A stretch of DNA of 64,000 nucleotides from Methyloversatilis universalis EHg5 (GCF_000378945.1 NZ_KB900539.1:140168-204167), one strand, 5' to 3'. Shown: positions 34,887 to 44,831, counted from the first letter of the stretch. Program-made: numbers and translations. The notes: generated by a model not told the origin, from the sequence alone.

Positions 34887-37315
34887 TGCCGACGCCGAAT
34901 CAGGATGCGGCCGCCTTCGCGGCGGCAGGGCGCGACGGCTTCGATGCGCAGTCCGGCAGCCGGGCCGAGCGCCTGTTCTTCAATAACCGGCTGCTGGTGA
35001 TCGCGCTGTGCGCGCTGGCCACGCTGCTGCTGGGCTATCAGGCCACGCGGCTGCAGCTGTCGGCCAGTTTCGAGCGCATGCTGCCGACCGATCATCCGTA
35101 CGTGCAGAACCTGCGCACCTACGAAAAGCAGCTGGCCGGCTCCGGCAACGTGCTGCGCATCGTGGTCGCCACCGAAGGCGACAGCATTCTCGATCCGGCC
35201 TACATGGACACGCTGCGCCGGATCAACGACGAGGTCTATCTGCTGCCGGGCGTCGATCGCGCCTACATGAAGTCGCTCTACATGTCGGCGGTGCGCTGGG
35301 TGGCGGTGACCGACCAGGGGCTGGATGGCGGCCCGGTCATGCCCGACAGCTTCGACGGTTCGCCGGAAAAGCTGGCGGAACTGCGCGGCAACATCGAGCG
35401 GTCCGGTCAGATCGGCCAGCTGGTGGCGTCCGACTTCCGGTCCAGCGTGCTGCAGGTGCCGCTGCTCGATCGCGACTTCAACAGCGGCCGTCCGCTGGAC
35501 TACCAGGCACTGAACGCGAAACTCGAGGAACTGCGCGCGAAGTACGCCTCGGACACGGTGCGCATCCACGTCACCGGCTTTGCCAAGGTGGCGGGCGACC
35601 TGATCGAGGGCCTGCAGCAGATTCTGGTGTTCTTCGCGACCGCCATCGCCATCTGCAGCGCGGTGCTGTACGGCTACACCCGCTGCGTGCGCAGCACCGG
35701 GCTGGTGATGGCCTGTTCGCTGGTGGCGGTGGTGTGGCTGCTCGGCCTGCTGCCGCTGCTCGGTTTCGAGCTGAACCCGTACTCGATCCTGGTGCCCTTC
35801 CTGGTGTTCGCCATCGGCATGAGCCACGGCGCGCAGAAGATGAACGGCATCATGCAGGACATCGGCCGCGGTGCGCCGAAGTGGGTGGCGGCCCGCCTCA
35901 CTTTCCGCCGGCTCTTTCTCGCCGGCCTGACCGCGCTGCTGGCGGACGCGGTGGGTTTCGCGGTGCTGATGATCATCCGCATTCCGGTCATCCAGGATCT
36001 GGCGCTGGCGGCCAGCCTCGGTGTGGCGGTGCTCATCTTCACCAATCTGGTGCTGTTGCCGGTGCTGCTGTCCTATACCGGCGTGAGCCCGGCTGCCGCA
36101 GCGCGCAGCCTGCGTGCGGAGCAGGCCGGCGTCGATGGCGGCAAGCATCCGTTCTGGGCTTTTCTCGACCTGTTCACCCAGCGCCGCTGGGCCATCGGTG
36201 CGGTGGCGGTGGCCACCGTGCTGGGCGTGGCCGGTTTCGTCGCCAGCCTGAACCTGAAGATCGGTGATCTCGATCCGGGCGCGCCGGAGCTGCGTGCCGA
36301 CTCGCGCTACAACCTCGACAACGCCTACGTGATCGGTCACTACGCCGCGAGCAGCGACGTCTATACGGTGATGATTCCGACGCCGAAGGAAAGCTGCTCG
36401 AAGTACGGCACGCTGCTGCGGGTGAACGAACTGGAGTCGCGCCTGCGTGCGCTACCCGGCGTCGAATCCACGGTGTCCTTCGTCGGTACCGCGAAGAGCG
36501 GCATGGTGGGCTTCGCCGAAGGCAATCCGAAGTGGTACGAGCTGTCGCGCGACCAGGCCAGCATCAATTCGGTCACCCAGTACGCCCCGCGCGAAACGCT
36601 GGACGCGCAGTGCAGCTTCCTCACCATCCAGACCTTCCTGAAGGACCACAAGGCCGACACGCTGGATGCGGTGTCTTCGGTGGTCGACGCCTTCGGCGCC
36701 GAATACAACGGACCGGACGCGCAGTTCCTGTCGGCCGCCGGCAACGCCGGCATCGAAGCGGCGACCAATATCGTCGTGCGTCAGGCCAATCGAGAAATGC
36801 TGGCGCTGGTGTACGCCGCGGTGGTGGTGCTGTGCTTCATCACCTTCCGTTCATGGCGCGCGGTGCTGTGTGCAGTGCTGCCGCTGGTGCTTACCTCGGT
36901 GCTGTGCGAGGCACTGATGGTGGGGCTGGGCATGGGCGTCAAGGTGGCGACGCTGCCGGTGGTGGCGCTGGGCGTGGGCATCGGCGTGGATTACGCGCTG
37001 TACGTGCTGAGCGTGACGCTGGCCAATCTGAAGGCCGGGCGCACCCTGTCCGAGGCCTACTACGGCGCCCTGCTGTTCACCGGCAAGGTGGTGGTGCTGA
37101 CCGGCGTCACGCTGGGCATCGCGGTCGCCACCTGGGCCTTCTCGCCGATCAAGTTCCAGGGCGACATGGGCATCCTGCTCGCCTTCATGTTCGTCTGGAA
37201 CATGCTGGGCGCACTCATCCTGCTGCCCGCCCTCGCCTACTTCCTGCTGCGCCGCGACGTGCAGCAGGATGTCGCACGCAAGCCGGCTGCGGTCGAGCAC
37301 AGCCTCGCCGCCTGA
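34883..37315 (+). CDS. RND/MMPL-family transporter
   Basis: 810 aa if started at the GTG at 34883 (AGGAG at 34869-34873, 9 nt away); the ATG at 34886 is the alternative. There are about 12 transmembrane helices in two halves, with periplasmic loops after TM1 and TM7. The patterns LLPTDHPYVQNLRTYEK and GVGIGVDYALYVLSV (TM10 Asp of the proton relay) match MMPL/hopanoid-type RND proteins. It is cotranslated with the YCF48-like gene. It probably moves the hydrophobic substrate or intermediates, in an unknown direction. Confidence 0.85.
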   Translation: MMPTPNQDAAAFAAAGRDGFDAQSGSRAERLFFNNRLLVIALCALATLLLGYQATRLQLSASFERMLPTDHPYVQNLRTYEKQLAGSGNVLRIVVATEGDSILDPAYMDTLRRINDEVYLLPGVDRAYMKSLYMSAVRWVAVTDQGLDGGPVMPDSFDGSPEKLAELRGNIERSGQIGQLVASDFRSSVLQVPLLDRDFNSGRPLDYQALNAKLEELRAKYASDTVRIHVTGFAKVAGDLIEGLQQILVFFATAIAICSAVLYGYTRCVRSTGLVMACSLVAVVWLLGLLPLLGFELNPYSILVPFLVFAIGMSHGAQKMNGIMQDIGRGAPKWVAARLTFRRLFLAGLTALLADAVGFAVLMIIRIPVIQDLALAASLGVAVLIFTNLVLLPVLLSYTGVSPAAAARSLRAEQAGVDGGKHPFWAFLDLFTQRRWAIGAVAVATVLGVAGFVASLNLKIGDLDPGAPELRADSRYNLDNAYVIGHYAASSDVYTVMIPTPKESCSKYGTLLRVNELESRLRALPGVESTVSFVGTAKSGMVGFAEGNPKWYELSRDQASINSVTQYAPRETLDAQCSFLTIQTFLKDHKADTLDAVSSVVDAFGAEYNGPDAQFLSAAGNAGIEAATNIVVRQANREMLALVYAAVVVLCFITFRSWRAVLCAVLPLVLTSVLCEALMVGLGMGVKVATLPVVALGVGIGVDYALYVLSVTLANLKAGRTLSEAYYGALLFTGKVVVLTGVTLGIAVATWAFSPIKFQGDMGILLAFMFVWNMLGALILLPALAYFLLRRDVQQDVARKPAAVEHSLAA

Positions 37316-37347
37316 ACCGGCGATCTCACATAAAGGAGGAGCACACC

Positions 37348-37947
37348 ATGAGTCTTCAGAACTGGACCCCGAGCGACATCGATCTGGACCGCGCGCGCGC
37401 GATCGCCACCGAGCGCCGCGCCGCCAACAAGGTGAAGATGCTGCATCACCACGCCTTCCGCTGCCGCAACGCGGACGAGACGCGTGCCTTCTATGAGGGC
37501 GTGCTGGGTTTCCCGCTGGTGGCCTGCTGTATCGAACCCATCGATCCGCTGACCAACGAGCCCAAGCCCTACATGCACCTCTACTTCGAACTGGCCGACG
37601 GCAGTGCGCTGGCCTTCTTCGACTATCCGGCGCACTTCACGGCCGCCGATTTCCCGGAGGTCGACCAGTTCGGCCATCACATCGCGATGGAAGTGAGCGG
37701 CGGCCACGAAACCATCGATGGCTACAAGAAGAAGCTCCAGGCGGCCGGCATCGACGTGCTGGAGATCGACCATGGCTACTGCCGCTCGATCTACTTCTAC
37801 GATCCGAACGGCATGCGGGTCGAGTTCGCCACCAACGTGACGGTGACCGAGCGCTTCTTCGCCGACAAGTACCAGTCGGTCGATGCCGACATGGCGAAGT
37901 GGAAGGAAATCCGTGCGCAGCACTTCGGCGAGGCGGTGAAGGCCTGA
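37348..37947 (+). CDS. VOC-family metalloprotein, possible extradiol-type dioxygenase
   Basis: 199 aa with a strong AAGGAGGAG site. Metal ligands of the VOC 2-His-1-Glu type can be proposed: His in MLHHHAFRCRN, His in QFGHHIAMEV and Glu in GMRVEFATN. The N-terminal ~30 residues are an added helix. Single-domain members act as glyoxalases, epimerases or small ring-cleaving dioxygenases. With an intradiol enzyme also in the operon, this protein may act on a second ring or on a ring-cleavage product. Confidence 0.75.
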   Translation: MSLQNWTPSDIDLDRARAIATERRAANKVKMLHHHAFRCRNADETRAFYEGVLGFPLVACCIEPIDPLTNEPKPYMHLYFELADGSALAFFDYPAHFTAADFPEVDQFGHHIAMEVSGGHETIDGYKKKLQAAGIDVLEIDHGYCRSIYFYDPNGMRVEFATNVTVTERFFADKYQSVDADMAKWKEIRAQHFGEAVKA

Positions 37948-37968
37948 GCGGCCGGAAGGGTGGATGAC

Positions 37969-38850
37969 ATGACGCACGATAGTCCGCGCCCTGCCTTCCT
38001 GCGCCACGATTGCGTGTCGGAAGACGGCTGCCGCATCGCCTGGTGGTCGGCCGGAAATCCGGACGGGTGTCCGGTTGTGCTGCTGCATGGCTTCGCGCTG
38101 GACCACACGGTGTGGGCCCCGCTCTACGCGCAGCGCGCACTGATGGAGCGCTGCCATCTGGTGATGCCGGATCTGCGCGGTCACGGCGGGTCGGACCGCA
38201 TGCCGACACCGGCCCACTACATCTCGGGCGATGCCTGGGCCGCCGACCTCGATGCGGTGATCCGCGCCGCCGGTCTGGCGCGACCCACCGTGGTGGCCTG
38301 GTCTTTTGGCGGGCGAAGCGTGCTCGATTACGTGCGCCGTTACGGCGCCGACCGGCTGCAGGGCATCCAGTTCGTGGCGGCGGCCAGTCTGGCGCATTTC
38401 GCTTCGGCCGGCCCGGACCACGTCATTCTCGATGCGCTGTGCGCGGAGGACGGCGCCGCGGTGGCGGATGCGACCGGACGCTTCATCGGCGACGTGCTGG
38501 GCGTGCCGCGCGACAGCGCCGACTTCGCCGCGCTGACCGCGGTGGCGGCACGCTGTCCGGTCGAACACCGCCGCTGGATGCGCCAGCGCGGGCTGGATTA
38601 CGACGCGCTGATCGCCGGTCTCGATCTGCCGCTGATGTGGGTGAATGGCGAGCACGACGGCATCGTGCTGCCGTCGCGCGCCGAGGTGTTCCGCGAACGG
38701 CTGCCGGATGCCCGCATCTCGATTCACGCCGGCGCCCGCCATGCGCCCTTCCGCGACGACCCGGCGCGCTTCGCGCGCGAGCTGGTCGACTTCATCACCG
38801 ATCCGCCGCCCTGCCGCCGCACAGCCATTGCGCTGGCCGGATCGCACTGA
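37969..38850 (+). CDS. Alpha/beta hydrolase, MhpC-like
   Basis: 293 aa from the ATG at 37969 (GGAAGGG 8 nt upstream); a GTG in frame at 37960 is less likely. The fold is shown by PVVLLHGFALDHTVW (oxyanion loop), the nucleophile elbow AWSFGG, NGEHDGIVLP (acid) and the final His in AGARHAPF. Such enzymes hydrolyse C-C bonds of ring-cleavage products, lactones or esters. The place in the operon fits a lower-pathway hydrolase. Confidence 0.85.
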   Translation: MTHDSPRPAFLRHDCVSEDGCRIAWWSAGNPDGCPVVLLHGFALDHTVWAPLYAQRALMERCHLVMPDLRGHGGSDRMPTPAHYISGDAWAADLDAVIRAAGLARPTVVAWSFGGRSVLDYVRRYGADRLQGIQFVAAASLAHFASAGPDHVILDALCAEDGAAVADATGRFIGDVLGVPRDSADFAALTAVAARCPVEHRRWMRQRGLDYDALIAGLDLPLMWVNGEHDGIVLPSRAEVFRERLPDARISIHAGARHAPFRDDPARFARELVDFITDPPPCRRTAIALAGSH

Positions 38851-38897
38851 CAACACCGAGGCCGCACACGACGGCCCGATCAAACAGGAGACTCACC

Positions 38898-39950
38898 ATG
38901 TACCCGCTACCCGAAGGCTGTTTCGCTCCGCGCAACCAGTGGTATATCGCCGCCTGGGCCGACGAGGTCAGGCGCGAGCCGATGGAGCGCTGGATACTCA
39001 ACGAACCGGTCGCTTTCTATCGCACCGAAGACGGCCGCGCGGTCGCGCTCGAAGGCCGTTGTCCGCACCGCCACTTCCCGCTCGGCAAGAGCCGGCTGGT
39101 GGGCGACAACATCGAATGCATGTATCACGGCATCACCTTCTCGCCCAAGGGCGACTGCGTGCGCATCCCGTCGCAGGGCATGGTGCCGGCCAGCTGCAAG
39201 GTGAAGGCCTATCCGCTGGTCGAGCGCTGGAAGTGGCTGTGGATCTGGATGGGCGATCCGGCGCTGGCCGACGAATCGCTGATTCCGGATCACCACGAGA
39301 TCGGTCTGACCGACCCGGCCTTCACGGTCGAGTCCGGCACCTATCACGCAGTGCCCGGCCGCTACATGCTGATGCACGACAACCTGTTCGACCTCACCCA
39401 CCTCGGCTTCCTGCATCAGACCAGCATCGGTGCCGGCGACTACAGCGTGGTCGACGAGCAGCGGGACAACGGCGACAACTGGATCAGCAGCCAGCGCGAG
39501 TTCCCGAACATCCAGTGCCCGCCGCTCTATGCGCAGGTGTTCGGTTACGAGGGCAAGGTCGACCGCGCTTTCGGCATGAAACTCTTCCTGCCTTCGCTGC
39601 ATGCCGGCTACGACTTCCTGTTCAAGTCCAGGACCGACAGCGACGACCCGGGTGCCGTGCTTGGCAAGGTGCGCGTCTATCACGCGATCACGCCCGCCAC
39701 GAAGAACACCGCCCACTACTTCTTCGCCTACGGCCGCACTTTCAAGCAGGACGACGACGCTTTCGGCAAGGCCATGCTGGCCAGCTTCAATGCGGTAATC
39801 GAGGAGGACATGCTGGCCACCCGCGAGATCGAGGCCATGCTCACCACGCTGGGCACGACGCCGCCGGAGGTGCTGCTGAAGGCCGATGCCACCTGCGTGC
39901 GCGGACGGCGGCTGTTTGAAAGTCTCATCCGCAAGGAACAGGCGGTCTGA
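38898..39950 (+). CDS. Rieske oxygenase alpha subunit, VanA-like (O-demethylase type)
   Basis: 350 aa, the size of vanillate O-demethylase VanA. The Rieske site is CPH...CMYHG (C-X-H-X16-C-X2-H, residues about 55-78), and the mononuclear iron motif is DLTHLGFLH (D-X2-H-X4-H). It uses O2 and electrons from the next gene's product to demethylate a methoxyaromatic acid or hydroxylate a ring. AGGAG is upstream. The start of the reductase overlaps its stop (TGATG). Confidence 0.9.
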   Translation: MYPLPEGCFAPRNQWYIAAWADEVRREPMERWILNEPVAFYRTEDGRAVALEGRCPHRHFPLGKSRLVGDNIECMYHGITFSPKGDCVRIPSQGMVPASCKVKAYPLVERWKWLWIWMGDPALADESLIPDHHEIGLTDPAFTVESGTYHAVPGRYMLMHDNLFDLTHLGFLHQTSIGAGDYSVVDEQRDNGDNWISSQREFPNIQCPPLYAQVFGYEGKVDRAFGMKLFLPSLHAGYDFLFKSRTDSDDPGAVLGKVRVYHAITPATKNTAHYFFAYGRTFKQDDDAFGKAMLASFNAVIEEDMLATREIEAMLTTLGTTPPEVLLKADATCVRGRRLFESLIRKEQAV

Positions 39951-40915
39951 TGGCTACGGTCCAGACGCTGCAGGTGCGCGTCGCGCGTCGCGAAGCCGAG
40001 GCCGAGGGCATCGCCCGCTTCGAGCTGGTCAGTGCGGACGGCGCACCACTGCCCGCCTTCACCGCGGGTTCCCATATCGATGTGCTGCTGGGCGACGGTT
40101 TGACCCGGCAGTACTCGCTGTGCGGACATCCGGCCGATCGCAGCCGCTACCAGCTGGGCGTGCTGCTTGACCCGGCGTCACGCGGTGGCTCGCGTGCGAT
40201 GCACGCGCTGGCAGAGGGCGCCACGCTTGCGATCAGCGCGCCGCGCAACCACTTCGAACTGGCGGCCGATGCGCGCCACCATCTGCTGCTGGCCGGCGGC
40301 ATCGGCGTCACGCCGCTGCTGTGCATGGCGGAGCAGCTGGCGGCCGACGGCGCCGAGTTCACGCTGCACTACTGCACCCGCTCGCTGGCCCGCACCGCAT
40401 TTCGGGGCCGTCTAGCGAACGCCGAATGGGCCGGGCGCGTGAGCCTCCACCACGATGACGGCGACGCATCCCAGTCCATCGACATGAAGGGCGTGCTGGC
40501 GACCCCCGAGCCGGGCACGCATCTCTACGTATGCGGCCCCAGGGGTTTCATGGACGCCGTGCTGGCGACCGCGCGCGCGCAGGGCTGGCCGGAAGACCGC
40601 ATCCACTACGAGTTCTTCGGGGCGACCGTGGTGACGACGGACGCCGACGCCGACTTCGACGTGAAGCTGGCCCGCTCCGGCCGTGTCATTCCGGTGCGGC
40701 GCGAACAGACGGTGGCGCAGGCGCTTGCCGCGGCTGGCGTCGATCTGCCGGTGTCCTGCGAGCAGGGGGTGTGCGGCACCTGCCTGACACGCGTCATTGA
40801 CGGCACGCCGGACCACCGCGACATGTACATGACGCCGGCCGAACAGGCGAAGAACGACTGTTTCACGCCCTGCTGTTCGCGCTCACTGAGCCCGCTGCTG
40901 GTGATCGACCTTTGA
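39950..40915 (+). CDS. VanB-like ferredoxin reductase for the Rieske oxygenase
   Basis: 321 aa with three parts: a flavin domain (RQYSLCG), an NAD domain (LLAGGIGVTPLLCMAEQL, VCGPRGFMDAV) and a C-terminal plant-type [2Fe-2S] domain (CEQGVCGTC plus a later Cys in DCFTPC). This is the class IA phthalate/vanillate reductase layout. It passes electrons from NADH to the Rieske protein. Its start overlaps the oxygenase stop, and the next gene starts in its own stop. Confidence 0.9.
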   Translation: MATVQTLQVRVARREAEAEGIARFELVSADGAPLPAFTAGSHIDVLLGDGLTRQYSLCGHPADRSRYQLGVLLDPASRGGSRAMHALAEGATLAISAPRNHFELAADARHHLLLAGGIGVTPLLCMAEQLAADGAEFTLHYCTRSLARTAFRGRLANAEWAGRVSLHHDDGDASQSIDMKGVLATPEPGTHLYVCGPRGFMDAVLATARAQGWPEDRIHYEFFGATVVTTDADADFDVKLARSGRVIPVRREQTVAQALAAAGVDLPVSCEQGVCGTCLTRVIDGTPDHRDMYMTPAEQAKNDCFTPCCSRSLSPLLVIDL

Positions 40916-42582
40916 TGCCGGACACCATGATTCCCGACCCGTTGCAGGCACACGCCGCACCCGAACTGACGCCGGCGCAGGTGTTCGCGCTCTATCCGCC
41001 GCACGGCGACACGCTGGCGTCGCTGCTGGCTTCGCGCGCAGCGGCGATACCCGATGCCGAGGCGCTGCTTTTCCAGTCGCGCAGCTGGACCTACCGCCAG
41101 CTGCAGGACGGCGCAGATGCGCTGGCGGCCGTGCTGGCCGCGCAGGGCATCCGTGCCGGCGACCCGGTCGCGCACGTGGCGCCGAACAGCGATCTGGCCG
41201 TGCTGCTCTTCCTCGCGCTCGCCCGCATCGGCGCGCTGTTCGTGCCGCTGAATCCGGCACTCACCGATGACGAACTGCATTACCAGCTGCAGCACTCGCA
41301 GGCGGTGGCGGCTTTTGCGCCGCACAGCCTGTGCGAACGCGTGGCGCAGATCGTCGCGCGCTGCAGCTGTGCTGCCCGGGTGGGCGCGCTCGAAGCTTTG
41401 GGTTACGACGCCGCCGATGCCGCCGCGGCGCTTGCCTGCATCGAGGCGCAGCGGCCTCAGGACGCGCCCGCACTGGCGCAGCCCGGGCCCGACGACCCGG
41501 TGGTGGTGATCTACACCTCGGGCACCACCGGCTTTCCGAAAGGTGTGGTGCACAGCCAGCGCACGGTCGTGTGGTCGGCCGAAGTGTTCGTCGGCCGGCT
41601 GCGGCTGCAGCCGCGCGAGCGCATGCTGACGGTGTTCCCGCTGTTCCACGTCAACGCGCTGTTCTATTCCTTCGCCGGTGCGCTGGCCTGCGGCGGCACC
41701 TTCATCACCGCGGCGAAATTCAGCGCGTCGACCTTCTGGCAGACCGCGGTCGACACCGGTGCCACCCAGCTCAACATTCTGGCGGCGCTGGGCACCATCC
41801 TCGGCCTGCGGCCGCGTTCCGAATTCAATCCGGCGCACCGCATCCGCAAGATCTACGGCGGTCCGATCAGCGTCGACATGTTCCGGCTGTTCCAGCAGGA
41901 ATTCAGCGTGCCGCTGCTGATCGAGGGCTACGGCATGTCGGAGATTCCGTCCACCTGCAGCAACCCCTACGAAGGGCCGCACAAGCCCGGAAGCATCGGC
42001 CGTGCCGGTGTGCATCCGCGCTTCGACGGCGCGTTTGCACAGCTGCGCGTGGTCGATGATGACGGCCGCGACGTCGCGGTGGGCGAGGCCGGTGAATTGC
42101 TGGTGCAGACACCGACCCTGTTCGTTGCCTACCTGAACGATGCGCAGCAGACCGCCGAGGCGTTCCGCGACGGCTGGTTCGCCACCGGTGATCTGGTGCG
42201 CATGGACGCCGACGGCTATTTCTATTTCGTTGCGCGCAAGAAGGACATCATCCGCAAGCGTGGCGAAAACATATCCGGCGCCGAACTGGACGCCGCGCTC
42301 GGCCGTCATCCGGACCTGGCCGAAGCGGCCACCCTCGCGGTGCCGTCCGAACTGGGCGAGGACGACATTCTTGCCGTGCTGGTGGCGCGCGACGGCATGG
42401 CGCCGACGCACGAGGCGGTGATCGACTGGTGCCGCGCACACATGGCGGCGATCAAGGTGCCGCGCTATCTGGTGTTCGCAGACGCGCTGCCCAAGACACC
42501 CACGCAGCGGGTCGCCAAGCATCTGCTGAAGAAGGACGCCGCGCTGATCGCCCGCGCCCGCGACATGGAGGTCGCACCGTGA
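40915..42582 (+). CDS. AMP-forming acyl-CoA synthetase
   Basis: 555 aa from the ATG at 40915 (TGATG overlap with the reductase stop). ANL-superfamily motifs are [16 protein letters not shown] (P-loop), [16 protein letters not shown] and the C-terminal Lys motif [10 protein letters not shown]. It most resembles the crotonobetaine/carnitine-CoA ligase and 4-coumarate-CoA ligase groups. It would activate an aromatic or short carboxylic acid at the start or end of the pathway. Confidence 0.9.
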   Translation: MPDTMIPDPLQAHAAPELTPAQVFALYPPHGDTLASLLASRAAAIPDAEALLFQSRSWTYRQLQDGADALAAVLAAQGIRAGDPVAHVAPNSDLAVLLFLALARIGALFVPLNPALTDDELHYQLQHSQAVAAFAPHSLCERVAQIVARCSCAARVGALEALGYDAADAAAALACIEAQRPQDAPALAQPGPDDPVVVIYTSGTTGFPKGVVHSQRTVVWSAEVFVGRLRLQPRERMLTVFPLFHVNALFYSFAGALACGGTFITAAKFSASTFWQTAVDTGATQLNILAALGTILGLRPRSEFNPAHRIRKIYGGPISVDMFRLFQQEFSVPLLIEGYGMSEIPSTCSNPYEGPHKPGSIGRAGVHPRFDGAFAQLRVVDDDGRDVAVGEAGELLVQTPTLFVAYLNDAQQTAEAFRDGWFATGDLVRMDADGYFYFVARKKDIIRKRGENISGAELDAALGRHPDLAEAATLAVPSELGEDDILAVLVARDGMAPTHEAVIDWCRAHMAAIKVPRYLVFADALPKTPTQRVAKHLLKKDAALIARARDMEVAP

Positions 42583-42605
42583 TGATCCGCAGCGACGACA
42601 GGCGT

Positions 42606-42761
42606 CGGAGCGCCGTCGCCCGGCCGCCCGAAGGTGGCGCGCCTCCTCCCTCGGGGAGGGTGTCGCGCAGCGACGGGAGGGCCCGGAGCGCCACCGCCCG
42701 GCCGCCCGAAGGCGGCGCGCCTCCTCCCTCGGGGAGGGTGTCGCGCAGCGACGGGAGGGCC
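42606..42761 (+). repeat. Two tandem 78-bp repeats with internal hairpin
   Basis: Units at 42606-42683 and 42684-42761 differ at only three positions. Each holds the inverted repeat CCTCCCTC/GGGGAGG. They lie between the ligase stop and the leuC-like ATG and end 2 bp before that ATG, so the ribosome site for LeuC (GGGAGGGCCC) is part of the repeat. They look like members of a dispersed intergenic repeat family of GC-rich proteobacteria. Confidence 0.8.
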
Positions 42762-42763
42762 CA

Positions 42764-44167
42764 ATGACCACCCCCCGTACCCTGTTCGACAAGCTGTGGT
42801 CGCGCCATGTGGTGTCCGAGCGCGATGACGCGGCGCTGCTCTACGTCGATCGCCATCTGGTCTATGAGGTGACCAGTCCTCAGGCCTTCGAAGGATTGAG
42901 GCTGGCCGGCCGGCAGCCCTGGCGGCGTGACACCGTGCTGGCGACCGCCGACCACAATGTGCCCACCACCTCGCACCGTGAGGTGATCCGTGATCCGCTG
43001 TCCCGCCAGCAGGTGGACCAGCTCACGCGCAACTGCGATGAGTTCGGCATCACGCTGTTTCCGCTCGGCGACCGGCGGCAGGGCATCATCCATGTGGTCG
43101 GGCCGGAACAGGGCGCCACGCTGCCCGGCATGACGGTGGTGGCCGGCGATTCGCACACCAGCACGCACGGCGCCTTCGCGGCGCTGGCCTTCGGCGTCGG
43201 CACATCCGAGGTCGAGCATGTGCTGGCCACCCAGTGCATGTGGGTGGACCGCATGCGCACGCTTTACATCGAGCTGCGCGGCGCGCTGCCGCACGGCGTG
43301 ACGGCCAAGGACGTCGTGCTCGCGGTGATCGCGCGGCTGGGCGCATCCGGTGGCACCGGCTGCGCCATCGAGTTCGGTGGCGACGCGGTGCGTGCGCTGT
43401 CGATGGAGGCGCGCATGACCCTGTGCAATATGGCGATCGAGGCCGGCGCGCGGGTCGCCCTGGTGGCGGTCGATGAGACCACGCTGGCCTATCTCGAGGG
43501 CCGCCCCCAGGCACCGCGCGGTGCCCGGTGGGACGCTGCCTGCCGTTACTGGCGCACGCTGGTGAGCGACCCCGGGGCGGCGCACGACGCCAGCCTTGCG
43601 ATCGACGTATCGACACTGCGGCCGATGGTGAGCTGGGGCACGTCACCGGCGCAGACCGTGGCGGTCGACGACCGGGTGCCCGATCCGGCCGGCGAATCCG
43701 ATCCGGTGCGCCGCGTGCAGATGCAGCGCGCGCTCGACTACATGGCGCTGCAGCCGGGTACGCCGATCACCGCCATCCGGCCCGACCGCATCTTCATCGG
43801 TTCCTGCACCAACGCGCGCATCGAGGATCTGCGGGCCGCGGCGGCCGTGCTGCGCGGGCGCCGTGTCGCGCCCACCGTACGCCAGGCGCTGGTGGTGCCC
43901 GGTTCTGGTCTGGTCAAGGCACAGGCGGAAGCGGAAGGGCTGGACCGCCTGTTCATCGACGCCGGTTTCGAGTGGCGCGAACCCGGCTGTTCGATGTGCC
44001 TGGGCATGAACGACGACAGCCTGCAGCCGGGCGAGCGTTGCGCATCGACCTCGAACCGCAATTTCGAAGGCCGTCAGGGTGCCGGTGGACGCACCCATCT
44101 GGTCAGTCCGGCAATGGCCGCAGCGGCCGCGCTGGCCGGGCATTTCACCGACATCAGCGAGGGCTGA
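42764..44167 (+). CDS. leuC: LeuC-type isomerase/hydro-lyase large subunit
   Basis: 467 aa, with the full bacterial LeuC pattern: [24 protein letters not shown] and cluster cysteines in [12 protein letters not shown] and [10 protein letters not shown], which bind [4Fe-4S]. LeuC with LeuD turns 2- into 3-isopropylmalate through dimethylcitraconate. No leuA or leuB is present. The place at the end of a catabolic operon suggests a paralogue that hydrates an alkylmaleate, as LeuCD-related maleate hydratases do in gentisate pathways. It may equally be the housekeeping enzyme, because it is close to standard LeuC. Confidence 0.85.
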   Translation: MTTPRTLFDKLWSRHVVSERDDAALLYVDRHLVYEVTSPQAFEGLRLAGRQPWRRDTVLATADHNVPTTSHREVIRDPLSRQQVDQLTRNCDEFGITLFPLGDRRQGIIHVVGPEQGATLPGMTVVAGDSHTSTHGAFAALAFGVGTSEVEHVLATQCMWVDRMRTLYIELRGALPHGVTAKDVVLAVIARLGASGGTGCAIEFGGDAVRALSMEARMTLCNMAIEAGARVALVAVDETTLAYLEGRPQAPRGARWDAACRYWRTLVSDPGAAHDASLAIDVSTLRPMVSWGTSPAQTVAVDDRVPDPAGESDPVRRVQMQRALDYMALQPGTPITAIRPDRIFIGSCTNARIEDLRAAAAVLRGRRVAPTVRQALVVPGSGLVKAQAEAEGLDRLFIDAGFEWREPGCSMCLGMNDDSLQPGERCASTSNRNFEGRQGAGGRTHLVSPAMAAAAALAGHFTDISEG

Positions 44168-44168
44168 C

Positions 44169-44813
44169 ATGGATGCCTTCACCGTGCTCGACGGTCTGGT
44201 CGTGCCGCTGGACCGGGCCGATGTCGATACCGACGCGCTCATCCCGAAGCAGTTCATGAAGTCGATCGCGCGCACCGGCTTCGGCGACAACCTGTTCGAC
44301 AGCTGGCGCTATCTCGATCCGGGTGAACCGGGCAAACCGCGGTCCGAACGTCGGCTGAATCCGGACTTCGTGCTGAACCAGCCGCGCTACCGGGGCGCGC
44401 AGATACTGCTCGGGCGTGACAACTTCGGCTGTGGTTCAAGCCGCGAACATGCGCTGTGGGCGCTGGTGGATTACGGCATCCGCGTCATCGTCGCGCCGGG
44501 CTTCGCCGACATCTTCTTCAACAACTGCTTCAAGAACGGCGTGCTGCCGGTGCGCCTGCCGGCCGACGAGGTCGACGCGCTGTTCGCGGCAGTGGACGCG
44601 ATCGAGGGATACCGGATGACGGTCGATCTGCACGCGCAGCGCATCGCGCTGCCGGACGGCCGATTGCTCGCGTTCGACATCGACCCCTTCCGTCGCGACT
44701 GCCTGCTCAACGGCCTGGACGACATCGCGCTCACATTGCAGCAGGCCGACGACATCCGCCGCTACGAGGCCGGCCGCCGCGACCTGGAGCCCTGGCTGTT
44801 CGCGGGCGGCTGA
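44169..44813 (+). CDS. leuD: LeuD-type isomerase/hydro-lyase small subunit
   Basis: 214 aa, one base after the leuC-like stop. The swivel-domain signatures [31 protein letters not shown] and [12 protein letters not shown] are standard LeuD. It completes the active site of the LeuC-type subunit. It is the last gene of the operon; two hairpins follow. The same caution about leucine synthesis versus catabolism applies. Confidence 0.9.
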   Translation: MDAFTVLDGLVVPLDRADVDTDALIPKQFMKSIARTGFGDNLFDSWRYLDPGEPGKPRSERRLNPDFVLNQPRYRGAQILLGRDNFGCGSSREHALWALVDYGIRVIVAPGFADIFFNNCFKNGVLPVRLPADEVDALFAAVDAIEGYRMTVDLHAQRIALPDGRLLAFDIDPFRRDCLLNGLDDIALTLQQADDIRRYEAGRRDLEPWLFAGG

Positions 44814-44831
44814 ACATTCCGCTGTCCTCGT

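Noticed and set aside
42429-42767. Plus-strand frame through the 78-bp repeats (Arg/Pro/Gly-rich product)
   Set aside because: The frame starts inside the ligase gene and only reads the repeat; nothing suggests it is translated.
40606-42792. 728-aa minus-strand frame opposite the reductase and ligase
   Set aside because: Shadow; it also runs through the 78-bp repeats, where it gives a repetitive low-complexity sequence.
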